From NCBI GenBank assembly GCA_964384675.1, contig CAYLNK010000260.1, forward strand, positions 1-9,867: DNA of 9,867 nt, read 5' to 3'. Within the stretch, counting starts at the first letter, position 1; each line of letters begins with the position of its first letter. Made by a program: the position numbers and the translations under genes. Source of the DNA: CAYLNK01 sp964384675. GTDB taxonomy: Bacteria; Acidobacteriota; Thermoanaerobaculia; UBA5066. This document shows, piece after piece, positions 1-6,277 of this stretch. The notes under the pieces are model-generated. The model was not told where the DNA came from. It made no database searches and worked only from the letters and a program-made list of their open reading frames with translations.

Positions 1-40
1 CGCCGAGCCCGCCGGGCCGCCGGAGGCGGATCCACAGACC

Positions 41-1150
41 GTGAGGCACGGAGAGAGGTTCGAGGTCGAGCCGAGGTCCGAAGGCGACGTGCGGGCGGAG
101 CTCGAGCGGCTCCGCGCCGAGTACGAGAAGCTGAAAGGCTCGCAGAGCCGCGTGATGCCGTCGCCCGTCAGGACCGGGGCCGATGGCGAGAGCGAATCGG
201 CACGTCCGAGGAGCGCGCTGTCGCTCGAGGTCTGGCTCGGCCCGATGGAGGGATGCCGTTTCGTGGCGGACGCGAGCCGCTCGCCGCGCGTCGTTCGCGT
301 GGGCCGGCTTCCGGCGGACCGGAAGACCGGACAGGCGAACCACCTGGTCCTCGCGCACGGAGGCGGCATCTCGTCCACGCACGCCCAGCTCCGTTCGGAG
401 GGCGGCCGGTTCTTCGTGCGGGACCTCGGCAGCACCAACGGCACGTTCTTCGCCCGACGCACGTCGGACCCGGCCGCGGAGACCGAGGTCCTGCCCGGCG
501 AGATCTTCCTGGTCGCGCTGACGCCGATCCGAGTGTATCTTCAGGTCGACGTCGACGCCTCCGAGCTCGGGAGCGTGACCTCGCCCGAGCTGCCGCCGGT
601 GACGGCGCCGGAGCTGCAGAAGATCCTCGCGGGCGCGCGCGAGGCGGCGGAGCATCGCGGGGAGCGCTACATCGACACCCGACACCTCGGCGACGCCCTC
701 ATCCGTTCCCGGAACGAGTGGATCCGGCAGACGTTCCGCGAGGCGGGATGGTCACGGGACGCCGCGCTGACCGAGCTCTGGGAGGGCGGGCTGTTCGAGG
801 GCCGGCACCAATGGCTCGAGAAGCCGCTGTCCAAGCCGATGGAGGCGCACCAGGACGCGGAAGGCCCCCTCCTCTCGCCGAAGGTGGCGACGTTCGTGGC
901 GGAGACGATCCGCCGGATGGCGAGCGCGAACGAGGACGACCTCGGGACGTTCGTCCGGAAGGACCTGATGCGACAGCTCCTAAACGACGCGCAGGGGGCG
1001 GTCGGGGCGTGGCTCGCCCGGCACCTGGCGCCCAGCATCGTGGCCCCGGAGCCGTCGACGGACGCCGGCTCGCGGAGCGTGGACGCGACCTGGCCGATCT
1101 CGGACCCCGACCTCCCCCGTGGCGACACGGACCCCGACACCGAGAGCTGA
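41..1150 (+). CDS. FHA domain protein with Clp-N-like C-terminal region
   Basis: The 369-residue protein starts with a short charged helical stretch (about residues 15-33) and a polar linker. A forkhead-associated domain follows at about 65-170. Its hallmarks are visible: VGR at 87-89, SSTHA at 111-115 and DLGSTNGT at 128-135. In this family these residues bind phosphothreonine peptides. Residues 190-335 look like the paired helical repeats of the Clp N-terminal domain: an ELQKILAGAREAAEHRG helix, then YIDTRHLGDALI, and a second repeat beginning LSPKVATFVAETIRRM. No AAA+ motor follows, so this would be a phospho-dependent adaptor or scaffold rather than an unfoldase. The GTG at 41 has GGAGG at 22-26, a rather long spacing, and the frame stays open to base 2, so the true start may lie to the left. 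The FHA call is firm; the Clp-N call is moderate. Partner and pathway are unknown. Confidence 0.85.
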   Translation: MRHGERFEVEPRSEGDVRAELERLRAEYEKLKGSQSRVMPSPVRTGADGESESARPRSALSLEVWLGPMEGCRFVADASRSPRVVRVGRLPADRKTGQANHLVLAHGGGISSTHAQLRSEGGRFFVRDLGSTNGTFFARRTSDPAAETEVLPGEIFLVALTPIRVYLQVDVDASELGSVTSPELPPVTAPELQKILAGAREAAEHRGERYIDTRHLGDALIRSRNEWIRQTFREAGWSRDAALTELWEGGLFEGRHQWLEKPLSKPMEAHQDAEGPLLSPKVATFVAETIRRMASANEDDLGTFVRKDLMRQLLNDAQGAVGAWLARHLAPSIVAPEPSTDAGSRSVDATWPISDPDLPRGDTDPDTES

Positions 1151-1321
1151 CCTTCGCCCGGACGGGCGCGGACCGGCTACTCCGACCCCGCCGACGCTAG
1201 GAAGGTCGCCCTCGAGGAACGCCCCGGACTCTCACTCCAGGACGAGACGGTCGCGCAGGTGCGCCGGAAGCCCTTCGGCTCGTGGGAGCTGAACTGGATG
1301 GCCTACAACGTCGCCCACTGA
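1151..1321 (+). other. Open tail in frame after the FHA gene stop; possible gene remnant
   Basis: After the TGA at 1148-1150 the same frame stays open for 56 codons to a TGA at 1319-1321. The stretch contains no ATG or GTG before the internal methionine near its end. It reads like real protein, with segments such as TGYSDPADARKVALEERPG and KPFGSWELNWMAYNVAH, rather than the arginine/proline-rich noise of shadow frames here. It could be the C-terminal end of a deleted gene, or a tail lost from the FHA protein by a nonsense change. I do not recognise the family. From 1322 to 1452 I see no gene, only a weak inverted repeat (1322-1328 with 1364-1370). Confidence 0.35.
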
Positions 1322-1440
1322 TCGCCGGCTGTCGCAGGTCAATCCCGTCGATCGGGCCCAGACCCGGCGAGAACGCAGCTTCCTGAGTCCCTTGGACCTC
1401 ACCGTGGCGGGCCGCGGACAGAGTGAGAGAGAATGGCGGC

Positions 1441-1444
1441 GAGG
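1441..1444 (+). promoter_or_regulatory. Ribosome binding site (GAGG) deciding the UPF0175 start
   Basis: GAGG lies 8 bases before the ATG at 1453. It is too close to the ATG at 1447 and lies downstream of the GTG at 1423, so it favours the 1453 start. Confidence 0.4.
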
Positions 1445-1452
1445 TCATGCTG

Positions 1453-1713
1453 ATGGCGTCGCGATCCGTCGCAGTCGAGGTTCCAGAGAGGGTCCTTCTC
1501 GCCGAGAAGACCGACGAGGGATCCTTCGGCCGCGAGATGCGGATTCTCTCCGCCGTGAAGCACTTCGAGCTCGGGCGACTGTCCTCGGGCCGAGCGGCCG
1601 AGCTAGCTGGGATGGGACGCGTCGAGTTCCTCTTCGAGCTCGAGCGGCACACCGCGTTCCCGCTCGAAGCGGAGCTCCGGGAGCTCGAGGCTCGTGCCGG
1701 GCGCGATCAGTAG
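1453..1713 (+). CDS. UPF0175 family antitoxin-like protein
   Basis: The protein has 86 residues from the ATG at 1453; ATG 1447 and GTG 1423 are in-frame alternatives. It begins with a short strand, SVAVEVPERVLL. Helices follow that carry the family signature: REMRILSAVKHFELGRLSSG, then RAAELAGMGRVEFLFELERH. This pattern, a helix ending in a Lys/Arg-Leu-Ser turn, then AAELAGM and an xxEFL helix, is characteristic of UPF0175. Members are small DNA-binding-like proteins often encoded beside PIN-type or DUF3368 toxins and regarded as antitoxins. No intact toxin lies next to it here: upstream is non-coding and downstream are two broken genes. It may therefore be an orphan antitoxin or a leftover of a decayed module. 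Family call good; function inferred. Confidence 0.75.
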   Translation: MASRSVAVEVPERVLLAEKTDEGSFGREMRILSAVKHFELGRLSSGRAAELAGMGRVEFLFELERHTAFPLEAELRELEARAGRDQ

Positions 1714-1739
1714 TACCTCTCCCCTCCTGTGAGAGGCCC

Positions 1740-1985
1740 GAAGATGAATGGGACGAGGTCCGCACGAGCTTCCCGCAGACCTGGATCGTGGTCGAGGCGC
1801 TGAAGGCGCACAGCGAGCAGCACCGGCGCGTCGTGGAGGACCTCTCTGTCCTCGCAGCGTTTCCCCGCTCCGCGGACGCGATGCGGCGGCAGCTCGAGAT
1901 CCATCGCGCGGAGCCAGGCCGGGAGGTCCTCATCGCGTTCACCGGCTGGGAGACGCTGGAGATCGAGGAGATTCTCTGGGCGGGA
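1740..1985 (+). pseudogene. Start-less remnant of a small conserved hypothetical protein
   Basis: One frame gives about 82 protein-like residues running from EDEWDEVRTSFPQTWIVVEA to EIEEILWAG. From memory of such genes, the pattern (Trp near the N-terminus, then FPxxW, then an EPGRE strand, ending near a Trp-x-Gly) matches a small bacterial protein often encoded just upstream of a retropepsin-like aspartic protease. The frame has no ATG, GTG or TTG close to the expected N-terminus, and it runs past the natural C-terminus into the neighbour's sequence out of frame. Both ends are thus damaged. No domain name or function can be given. Confidence 0.5.
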
Positions 1986-2142
1986 GATCCGGCTCGGAGA
2001 GATCGTTGTCCACGACGCGGCGGTGCAGATCGGGAGCATGAGCTACGGGTTCGAGCTGGATGGGATAGTAGGGATGGACGTCCTGCACGCGATGAGTGCG
2101 GTCATCGACCTGGGAACGCTGGAGCTTCGCGGCGCCTCGTAG
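1984..2142 (+). pseudogene. C-terminal remnant of a retropepsin-like aspartic protease
   Basis: The 52-residue tail contains EIRLGEIVVHDAAVQIG followed by GFELDGIVGMDVLHAMSAV and IDLGTLELR, then a TAG stop. The block FxLDGIVGMDxL followed by VIDL is the C-terminal signature of bacterial single-domain retropepsin-like proteases. The N-terminal half, which would carry the catalytic Asp-Thr/Ser-Gly, is absent. The fragment overlaps the previous remnant by two bases in another frame, which points to one deletion that removed the gene boundary and the protease front half. It has no start codon and cannot be an active protease. The bases from 2143 to 2260 hold no recognisable gene. Confidence 0.6.
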
Positions 2143-2260
2143 ACCACTCCTGACACAGGTCGGTCCTCGCGCCGCTCTGCCTCGCTGATGATCTCGAGCG
2201 CCAGCCCACTTCTCAGCCGGGCACTCGGTCGTTCTTCCTGGCGCTGGATCGACCGGACCC

Positions 2261-5065
2261 GTGCACGTCATCCCCCGCTTCGACGGCGAAGTCCCCGACC
2301 CGCGAGGCGGCGTCCGTCACGCCATCCCTGGCCGCGGCAACTACCTGCCAGAAGTCAGTTCGGCCGGATCGGCCGGATCGCCCCTCGTCGCCGGAGGTCT
2401 CGCGGACCCGTTCCTCGCCCACATCCGCCCGCTCTTCCGGCGCGCGTCGCTGGTCTCGATCGTCGCGGCGTTCGTACAGGTCTCCGCGCCCGAGCGCCTC
2501 CTCGGCTGGACGGCGATCTGGTCGACCGCAGGATCGGCAGTGGGTGAGCACCCGTCCGGACCGTCCTTCGAGGCGAGGATCGTCGAGACGGCGCGGCTCT
2601 CGCCACCGGGCTCCTCGTTCCACCCGAAGTGCTGGGCGTTCGAGAGCTCCGACTTCGGGATCGCGTTCGTCGGGAGCAGCAACCTCTCCCGCTCCGCGCT
2701 CTCCACCGGGATCGAGTGGAACCTCCGGACCGACCGGGCGTCCGCGCCGGCCGCATGGACCGATCTCGGCCGATCGTTCGAGGCGCTCTGGAGGCTCGCG
2801 ACACCACTCTCGGCGGAGTGGCTCTCCGGCTACGAGGAGCGAGCGCTCCGGGAGGCGCGGCCGCTCCCTCCGGGCGAGGAGCGCGGCGACGTCGAGTCCC
2901 CCTTCCCGGAGCCCCACGCGATCCAGGTGGACGGGCTCGGCGCGCTCCGGCAGGCACGCGGAGAGGGACGGGGCCGGACGCTCGCCGTGATGGCGACCGG
3001 CCTCGGGAAGACGTGGCTCGCCGCGTTCGACTTGCTGGTCTGGACGCGAGAGAACGGGAGGCTCCCGAAGGTCCTCTTCGTCGCGCACCGCGCCGAGATC
3101 CTGGAGCAGGCCGCCGCGACGTTCGCGAGGATGGCCCATCACATCGACGTCGCTCCCCGGATCTCCTGGTACGTCGCCTCGAGCGACGGGTTCGGCGGCG
3201 ATCTCACCTTCGCGTCGGTCCAGAAGCTGGCCCGCGCCGAGGGCCTCGCGAGGCTCGAATCGGAACGGTTCGACTACGCGATCGTCGACGAGGTCCACCA
3301 CGCGACGGCGGAGAGCTATCGGAAGATCCTGGACCGGCTGAACGCCTCGTTCGTCCTGGGACTGACCGCGACGCCGGACCGTGCCGATGCCGGGGACGTC
3401 CGCGGCCTCTTCGACGACCACGTCGCCTTCGAGGCGGGCCTCGACCGCGGCATCGACGAGGGCTTCCTCTCGCCGTTCCGCTGCTGGGGCCTCCGGGACA
3501 CCATCGACTACGCGGACATCCCGTGGCGGAACCGACGCTTCGACACCGAGGCGCTCACCAACGCCGCCGCGACGACCGCGCGCATGGATCGGCTGTGGGA
3601 GGCCTGGCACACGCACCCCGCCCTCCGGACCGTGGTCTTCTGCTGCTCGAAGCGGCATGCCGCGTTCACACAGGACTGGCTAACCGAGCGTGGCGTCCGG
3701 TGCGGCACAGTGACCGCCGACACACCGTCCGGCGATCGGGCCGGCGCGCTGGCCGCCCTGCGAGCGGGAGAGCTCGACGCGCTCTGCGCCGTCGACATCT
3801 TGAACGAAGGCGTCGACATCCCCGGCATCGACCGCGTGGTGATGCTGCGTCCCACCGAGTCGCCAGTTCTCTTCCCGCAGCAGCTCGGGCGCGGGCTGCG
3901 CCGGATGGAGGGCAAGGAGAAGCTCACGGTCATCGACTTCGTGGGCAATCACCGGGTGTTCCTCGAGAGGGTCCACCTGCTCCTGTCGCTCTCACGGCGA
4001 CCCGTCTCGCTCCGGGAGTTCCTCGAAGCCGGCGTCAGCCCGGACCTCCCCGCCGGGTGCTCCGCCGACGTCGAGCTCGAGGCCATCGAGATCCTGCGCC
4101 GTCTGCTGCCGCGCGGCGAGAGCGAGGTCGTCAGCGCCTACCGCGAGATGAGGCTCGTGCTCGGACGCCGGCCGACCGCCGGCGAGCTGTATCGGTCGGG
4201 GTATCTGCCGTCCGCCCTGAAGGGTTGGTTCTCGTTCGTCGCGCGCGAGGGAGACCTGACCGAGGAGGAGCGGCTCGTTCACGGGACGGCGGCCGAGTGG
4301 CTCGACACTCTCGAGCGGACGCCGATGAGCAAGGCGTTCAAGATGGTGGTGCTGGAGGTCCTCCTGGAGGAGGACGCCGTCTCCGAGGGGATGGACCTCT
4401 CGCGGCTGGCGCAGCGGGCGCACGAGTACATCGTGAGGTCACCCGAGCTGCGGCGCGACATCTCGGACGTCGCTCGCTTCGACGACCCGTTTCACCCGGA
4501 TCTTGCCGCCTGGCTGTCGTACTGGAACGAGAACCCCGTGCGGGCCTGGACGCAGCGTCGGGACAGCCGCTGGTTCCGGGTGGATGGCGACCGCTTCGTG
4601 CCGAGGCTGCCGATTCCCAAAGGTGGGCGCGGCGCCTTCGCGGCGATGACCCGCGAGCTGGTCGACTACGCTGCCCGGCCGCTCGCTTCACGAGCTACCA
4701 CGGGGGCCGGTCAGCAGACTATCATTGAATGGGGGGAACAGCTGACGCTGCTTCCCCCCCGGCCCCCCTCCGCCAGTACCGCCGGCGAGTCGAGGCGGGC
4801 GCTCCGGTCCTCTCGTTCTCGTGCAAGGTCATCTCGAACCAGCGCGATCCGATCCTCAAGCTTCCGTCTCGCACCACCCGCCCGTACGTCCCGACGGGCG
4901 AGGTCGACGTGCGGATACCCGACGGCTCCGTGTGGCGATTCCGCTTCGCCAAGGAGTTCTGCAACGTCGCCCGTCCCGCCGGGAAGGACCGGAACGAGCT
5001 TCCCGACCTCCTCCGGACCTGGTTCGGTCCGTCGGCGGGCCGGCCCGGCACGGCCTTCCAGGTGA
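2261..5065 (+). CDS. PLD nuclease-SF2 (DEAD/DEAH-type) helicase; C-terminus shifted out of frame
   Basis: As read, this is 934 residues from GTG 2261. An N-terminal phospholipase-D-like nuclease domain has an HKD-type motif at H121-x-K123 and VGSSNLSRSAL at 137-147. A superfamily-2 helicase core follows. Walker A is ATGLGKT (245-251); motif Ia lies around VLFVAHRAEI; motif II is DEVHH (343-347, Val where Ala is usual); motif III is LTATPDR; motif V is DILNEGVDIP (512-521); motif VI is QQLGRGLRR (540-548). Residues 600-800 are helical and unassigned. ATP-driven nucleic-acid translocation coupled to cleavage is expected. The protein-like sequence fails after about residue 833: the last ~100 residues are Arg/Ser-rich noise, while the real continuation lies in the -1 frame (see 4729-6243). 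The functional part is probably 2261 to about 4770. The N-terminus is short compared with the helicase at 6278-9367, the frame is open back only to 2192, and no good ribosome site precedes the GTG. Confidence 0.85.
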   Translation: MHVIPRFDGEVPDPRGGVRHAIPGRGNYLPEVSSAGSAGSPLVAGGLADPFLAHIRPLFRRASLVSIVAAFVQVSAPERLLGWTAIWSTAGSAVGEHPSGPSFEARIVETARLSPPGSSFHPKCWAFESSDFGIAFVGSSNLSRSALSTGIEWNLRTDRASAPAAWTDLGRSFEALWRLATPLSAEWLSGYEERALREARPLPPGEERGDVESPFPEPHAIQVDGLGALRQARGEGRGRTLAVMATGLGKTWLAAFDLLVWTRENGRLPKVLFVAHRAEILEQAAATFARMAHHIDVAPRISWYVASSDGFGGDLTFASVQKLARAEGLARLESERFDYAIVDEVHHATAESYRKILDRLNASFVLGLTATPDRADAGDVRGLFDDHVAFEAGLDRGIDEGFLSPFRCWGLRDTIDYADIPWRNRRFDTEALTNAAATTARMDRLWEAWHTHPALRTVVFCCSKRHAAFTQDWLTERGVRCGTVTADTPSGDRAGALAALRAGELDALCAVDILNEGVDIPGIDRVVMLRPTESPVLFPQQLGRGLRRMEGKEKLTVIDFVGNHRVFLERVHLLLSLSRRPVSLREFLEAGVSPDLPAGCSADVELEAIEILRRLLPRGESEVVSAYREMRLVLGRRPTAGELYRSGYLPSALKGWFSFVAREGDLTEEERLVHGTAAEWLDTLERTPMSKAFKMVVLEVLLEEDAVSEGMDLSRLAQRAHEYIVRSPELRRDISDVARFDDPFHPDLAAWLSYWNENPVRAWTQRRDSRWFRVDGDRFVPRLPIPKGGRGAFAAMTRELVDYAARPLASRATTGAGQQTIIEWGEQLTLLPPRPPSASTAGESRRALRSSRSRARSSRTSAIRSSSFRLAPPARTSRRARSTCGYPTAPCGDSASPRSSATSPVPPGRTGTSFPTSSGPGSVRRRAGPARPSR

Positions 5066-6243
5066 CGTTCCGCGCCTCGCCCGATGGACTCTGGGTCGAG
5101 CCGGCCGAGCAGCAGGTCCTCTCGTTCCCGAGCCGCACGCGCGTGCCCTACTACCCGTCGCTGCGAGCCGCCGCCGGGGCCGCGAGGCCCGACTCGTTCG
5201 ACGATTTCCAGGGCGCGGATGGCGAGGTCGACGAAGTCCGGCTTCCCATCGCCAGACCGGGGGATCGGCTCTTCGCCGTCCGGGCGTCGGGGTCGTCGAT
5301 GGATGGCGGTCGCGACCCCATCCGGAACGGAGACTGGGTCGTGCTCCGGTGGGCGCGAGGGGAAGCTCTCAAGAACGTCGCCGGGCGGATCGCCCTGGTG
5401 GAGACCGGTGAGTCGAGCGGACCGGCCGCCTATCAGCTCAAGCGTGTCGTGCGGGAGGCGGGGCGATGGCTGCTCAGGTCCGACAACCCGGACGTGCCGG
5501 ACTTCGAGGCGCCCGAGGAGGCGCTTCCCCTTGCCCTCCATGTGCAGACCGTCCGACCGGAGGAGCTCGCGCCTCCCGTCGGCACGATGATCCCGGATTC
5601 GGGGCTGGCCGAGGCGTTCGGCCTGGACGAAGCACCCAGGAACGGGCGGACAAACGGGCACCTCTTCCTGATGGTCGAAGCGGCCGGGTCGCTCACCGCT
5701 CCGGATCGTCTCGCCGATGCAACCACCCGTACTCCCGGCGAGACCGCCTTCGTCCTCACGCGCGCGGAACGTGACTCATCATGGCGATACGCCGGTGTCG
5801 GGCGCTGGGTCGAGGGGGAAGGGCTCTGGCAGCTACCTGAGGTCGACTGGCCGACCTGGCACGCGCTCGGGAAGGGCAGGCAAGCCTCCAGGCGATTGCC
5901 GCCGGGGATGCTGGAGGAGGCGGCCGCCGCGGCTCTCAGGGTTCTCGAGCTGGCTCGAAAGAACGATGGCCTCGTCTCCCCCGGCAGCTCCTCCCGGGTG
6001 CTCGGTCCCGCTCCAGGAGGGGGACTGAGGATCGACGGCGGCCCCGGCGGGTTCAAGGAGCGCACCGTCTCCCTGGTCGACATCGCCTGGGTTCTGGTCG
6101 CGCGACGGCTCGTCGAACAGGACGGTGGCGTGCTCGACGAGCCCCGCGTGAACCGCGTGAGGTACCTGGAAGGGACGCCCCGCGAGTCGACGCGGTGGAT
6201 CGACACGCGTCACGCAATGGCCCTCGTCTCGACCCTTCTCTGA
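4729..6243 (+). CDS. S24/LexA-type peptidase domain protein; probably the C-terminal part of the upstream helicase
   Basis: The 504 residues from ATG 4729 fall into three parts. Residues 28-125 form a domain with the conserved-looking run RFRFAKEFCNVARPAG, then LPDLLRTWFG and PDGLWVEP; it is not assigned to a family. Residues 168-255 are an S24 peptidase domain as in LexA, UmuD and phage repressors: the nucleophile is Ser190 in SGSSMDGG, followed by NGDWVVL, and the general-base Lys238 lies in YQLKRVV. Both catalytic residues are present, so self-cleavage is plausible. Residues 285-504 are an unassigned region ending DIAWVLVARRLV…ARYLEGTP-like, with RVRYLEGTPRESTRWID. The ATG overlaps the helicase by 337 bases, lacks a clear ribosome site and follows a TGA (4726-4728) in its own frame. 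A -1 shift near 4731-4768 would fuse the two into roughly 1,330 residues. It ends 34 bases before the stop of the convergent helicase. Confidence 0.8.
   Translation: MGGTADAASPPAPLRQYRRRVEAGAPVLSFSCKVISNQRDPILKLPSRTTRPYVPTGEVDVRIPDGSVWRFRFAKEFCNVARPAGKDRNELPDLLRTWFGPSAGRPGTAFQVTFRASPDGLWVEPAEQQVLSFPSRTRVPYYPSLRAAAGAARPDSFDDFQGADGEVDEVRLPIARPGDRLFAVRASGSSMDGGRDPIRNGDWVVLRWARGEALKNVAGRIALVETGESSGPAAYQLKRVVREAGRWLLRSDNPDVPDFEAPEEALPLALHVQTVRPEELAPPVGTMIPDSGLAEAFGLDEAPRNGRTNGHLFLMVEAAGSLTAPDRLADATTRTPGETAFVLTRAERDSSWRYAGVGRWVEGEGLWQLPEVDWPTWHALGKGRQASRRLPPGMLEEAAAAALRVLELARKNDGLVSPGSSSRVLGPAPGGGLRIDGGPGGFKERTVSLVDIAWVLVARRLVEQDGGVLDEPRVNRVRYLEGTPRESTRWIDTRHAMALVSTLL
4731..4760 (+). other. Hairpin with G6 and C7 runs at the helicase/S24 frame switch
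   Basis: GGGGGGAACAGC (4731-4742) pairs with GCTG, a bulged C, then TTCCCCCC (4747-4759), around a TGAC loop. That gives 12 base pairs with one bulge. C7 (4754-4760), GG and C6 (4763-4768) follow. The helicase frame (…GAA TGG GGG GAA) and the S24 frame (…GGG GGA ACA) differ by -1 here. The runs could be a slippage site or simply an indel-prone homopolymer. No T-run follows, so a standard terminator is unlikely. Confidence 0.5.
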
Positions 6244-6277
6244 TAGGGAGGATCGGTTCATTGCGGCTGCGGGCCGG

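Noticed and set aside
2213..3658. Long minus-strand open frame opposite the helicase
   Set aside because: It is the complement of a frame with intact Walker A and DExH motifs, is rich in Arg/Glu/Pro as expected of an antisense shadow at high GC, and has no recognisable domain.
4681..4695. Inverted repeat GCTCG-CTTCA-CGAGC as an insertion-element end
   Set aside because: Only five base pairs, with no matching second end or target duplication near the frame switch.
2629..4728. Plus-strand open frame of about 700 codons in a second frame of the helicase
   Set aside because: Arg/Ala/Pro/Gly-dominated composition without motifs; it is an out-of-frame shadow.
6244..6277. Bidirectional terminator between the convergent genes
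   Set aside because: The 34-base gap shows no convincing stem followed by a T-run on either strand.
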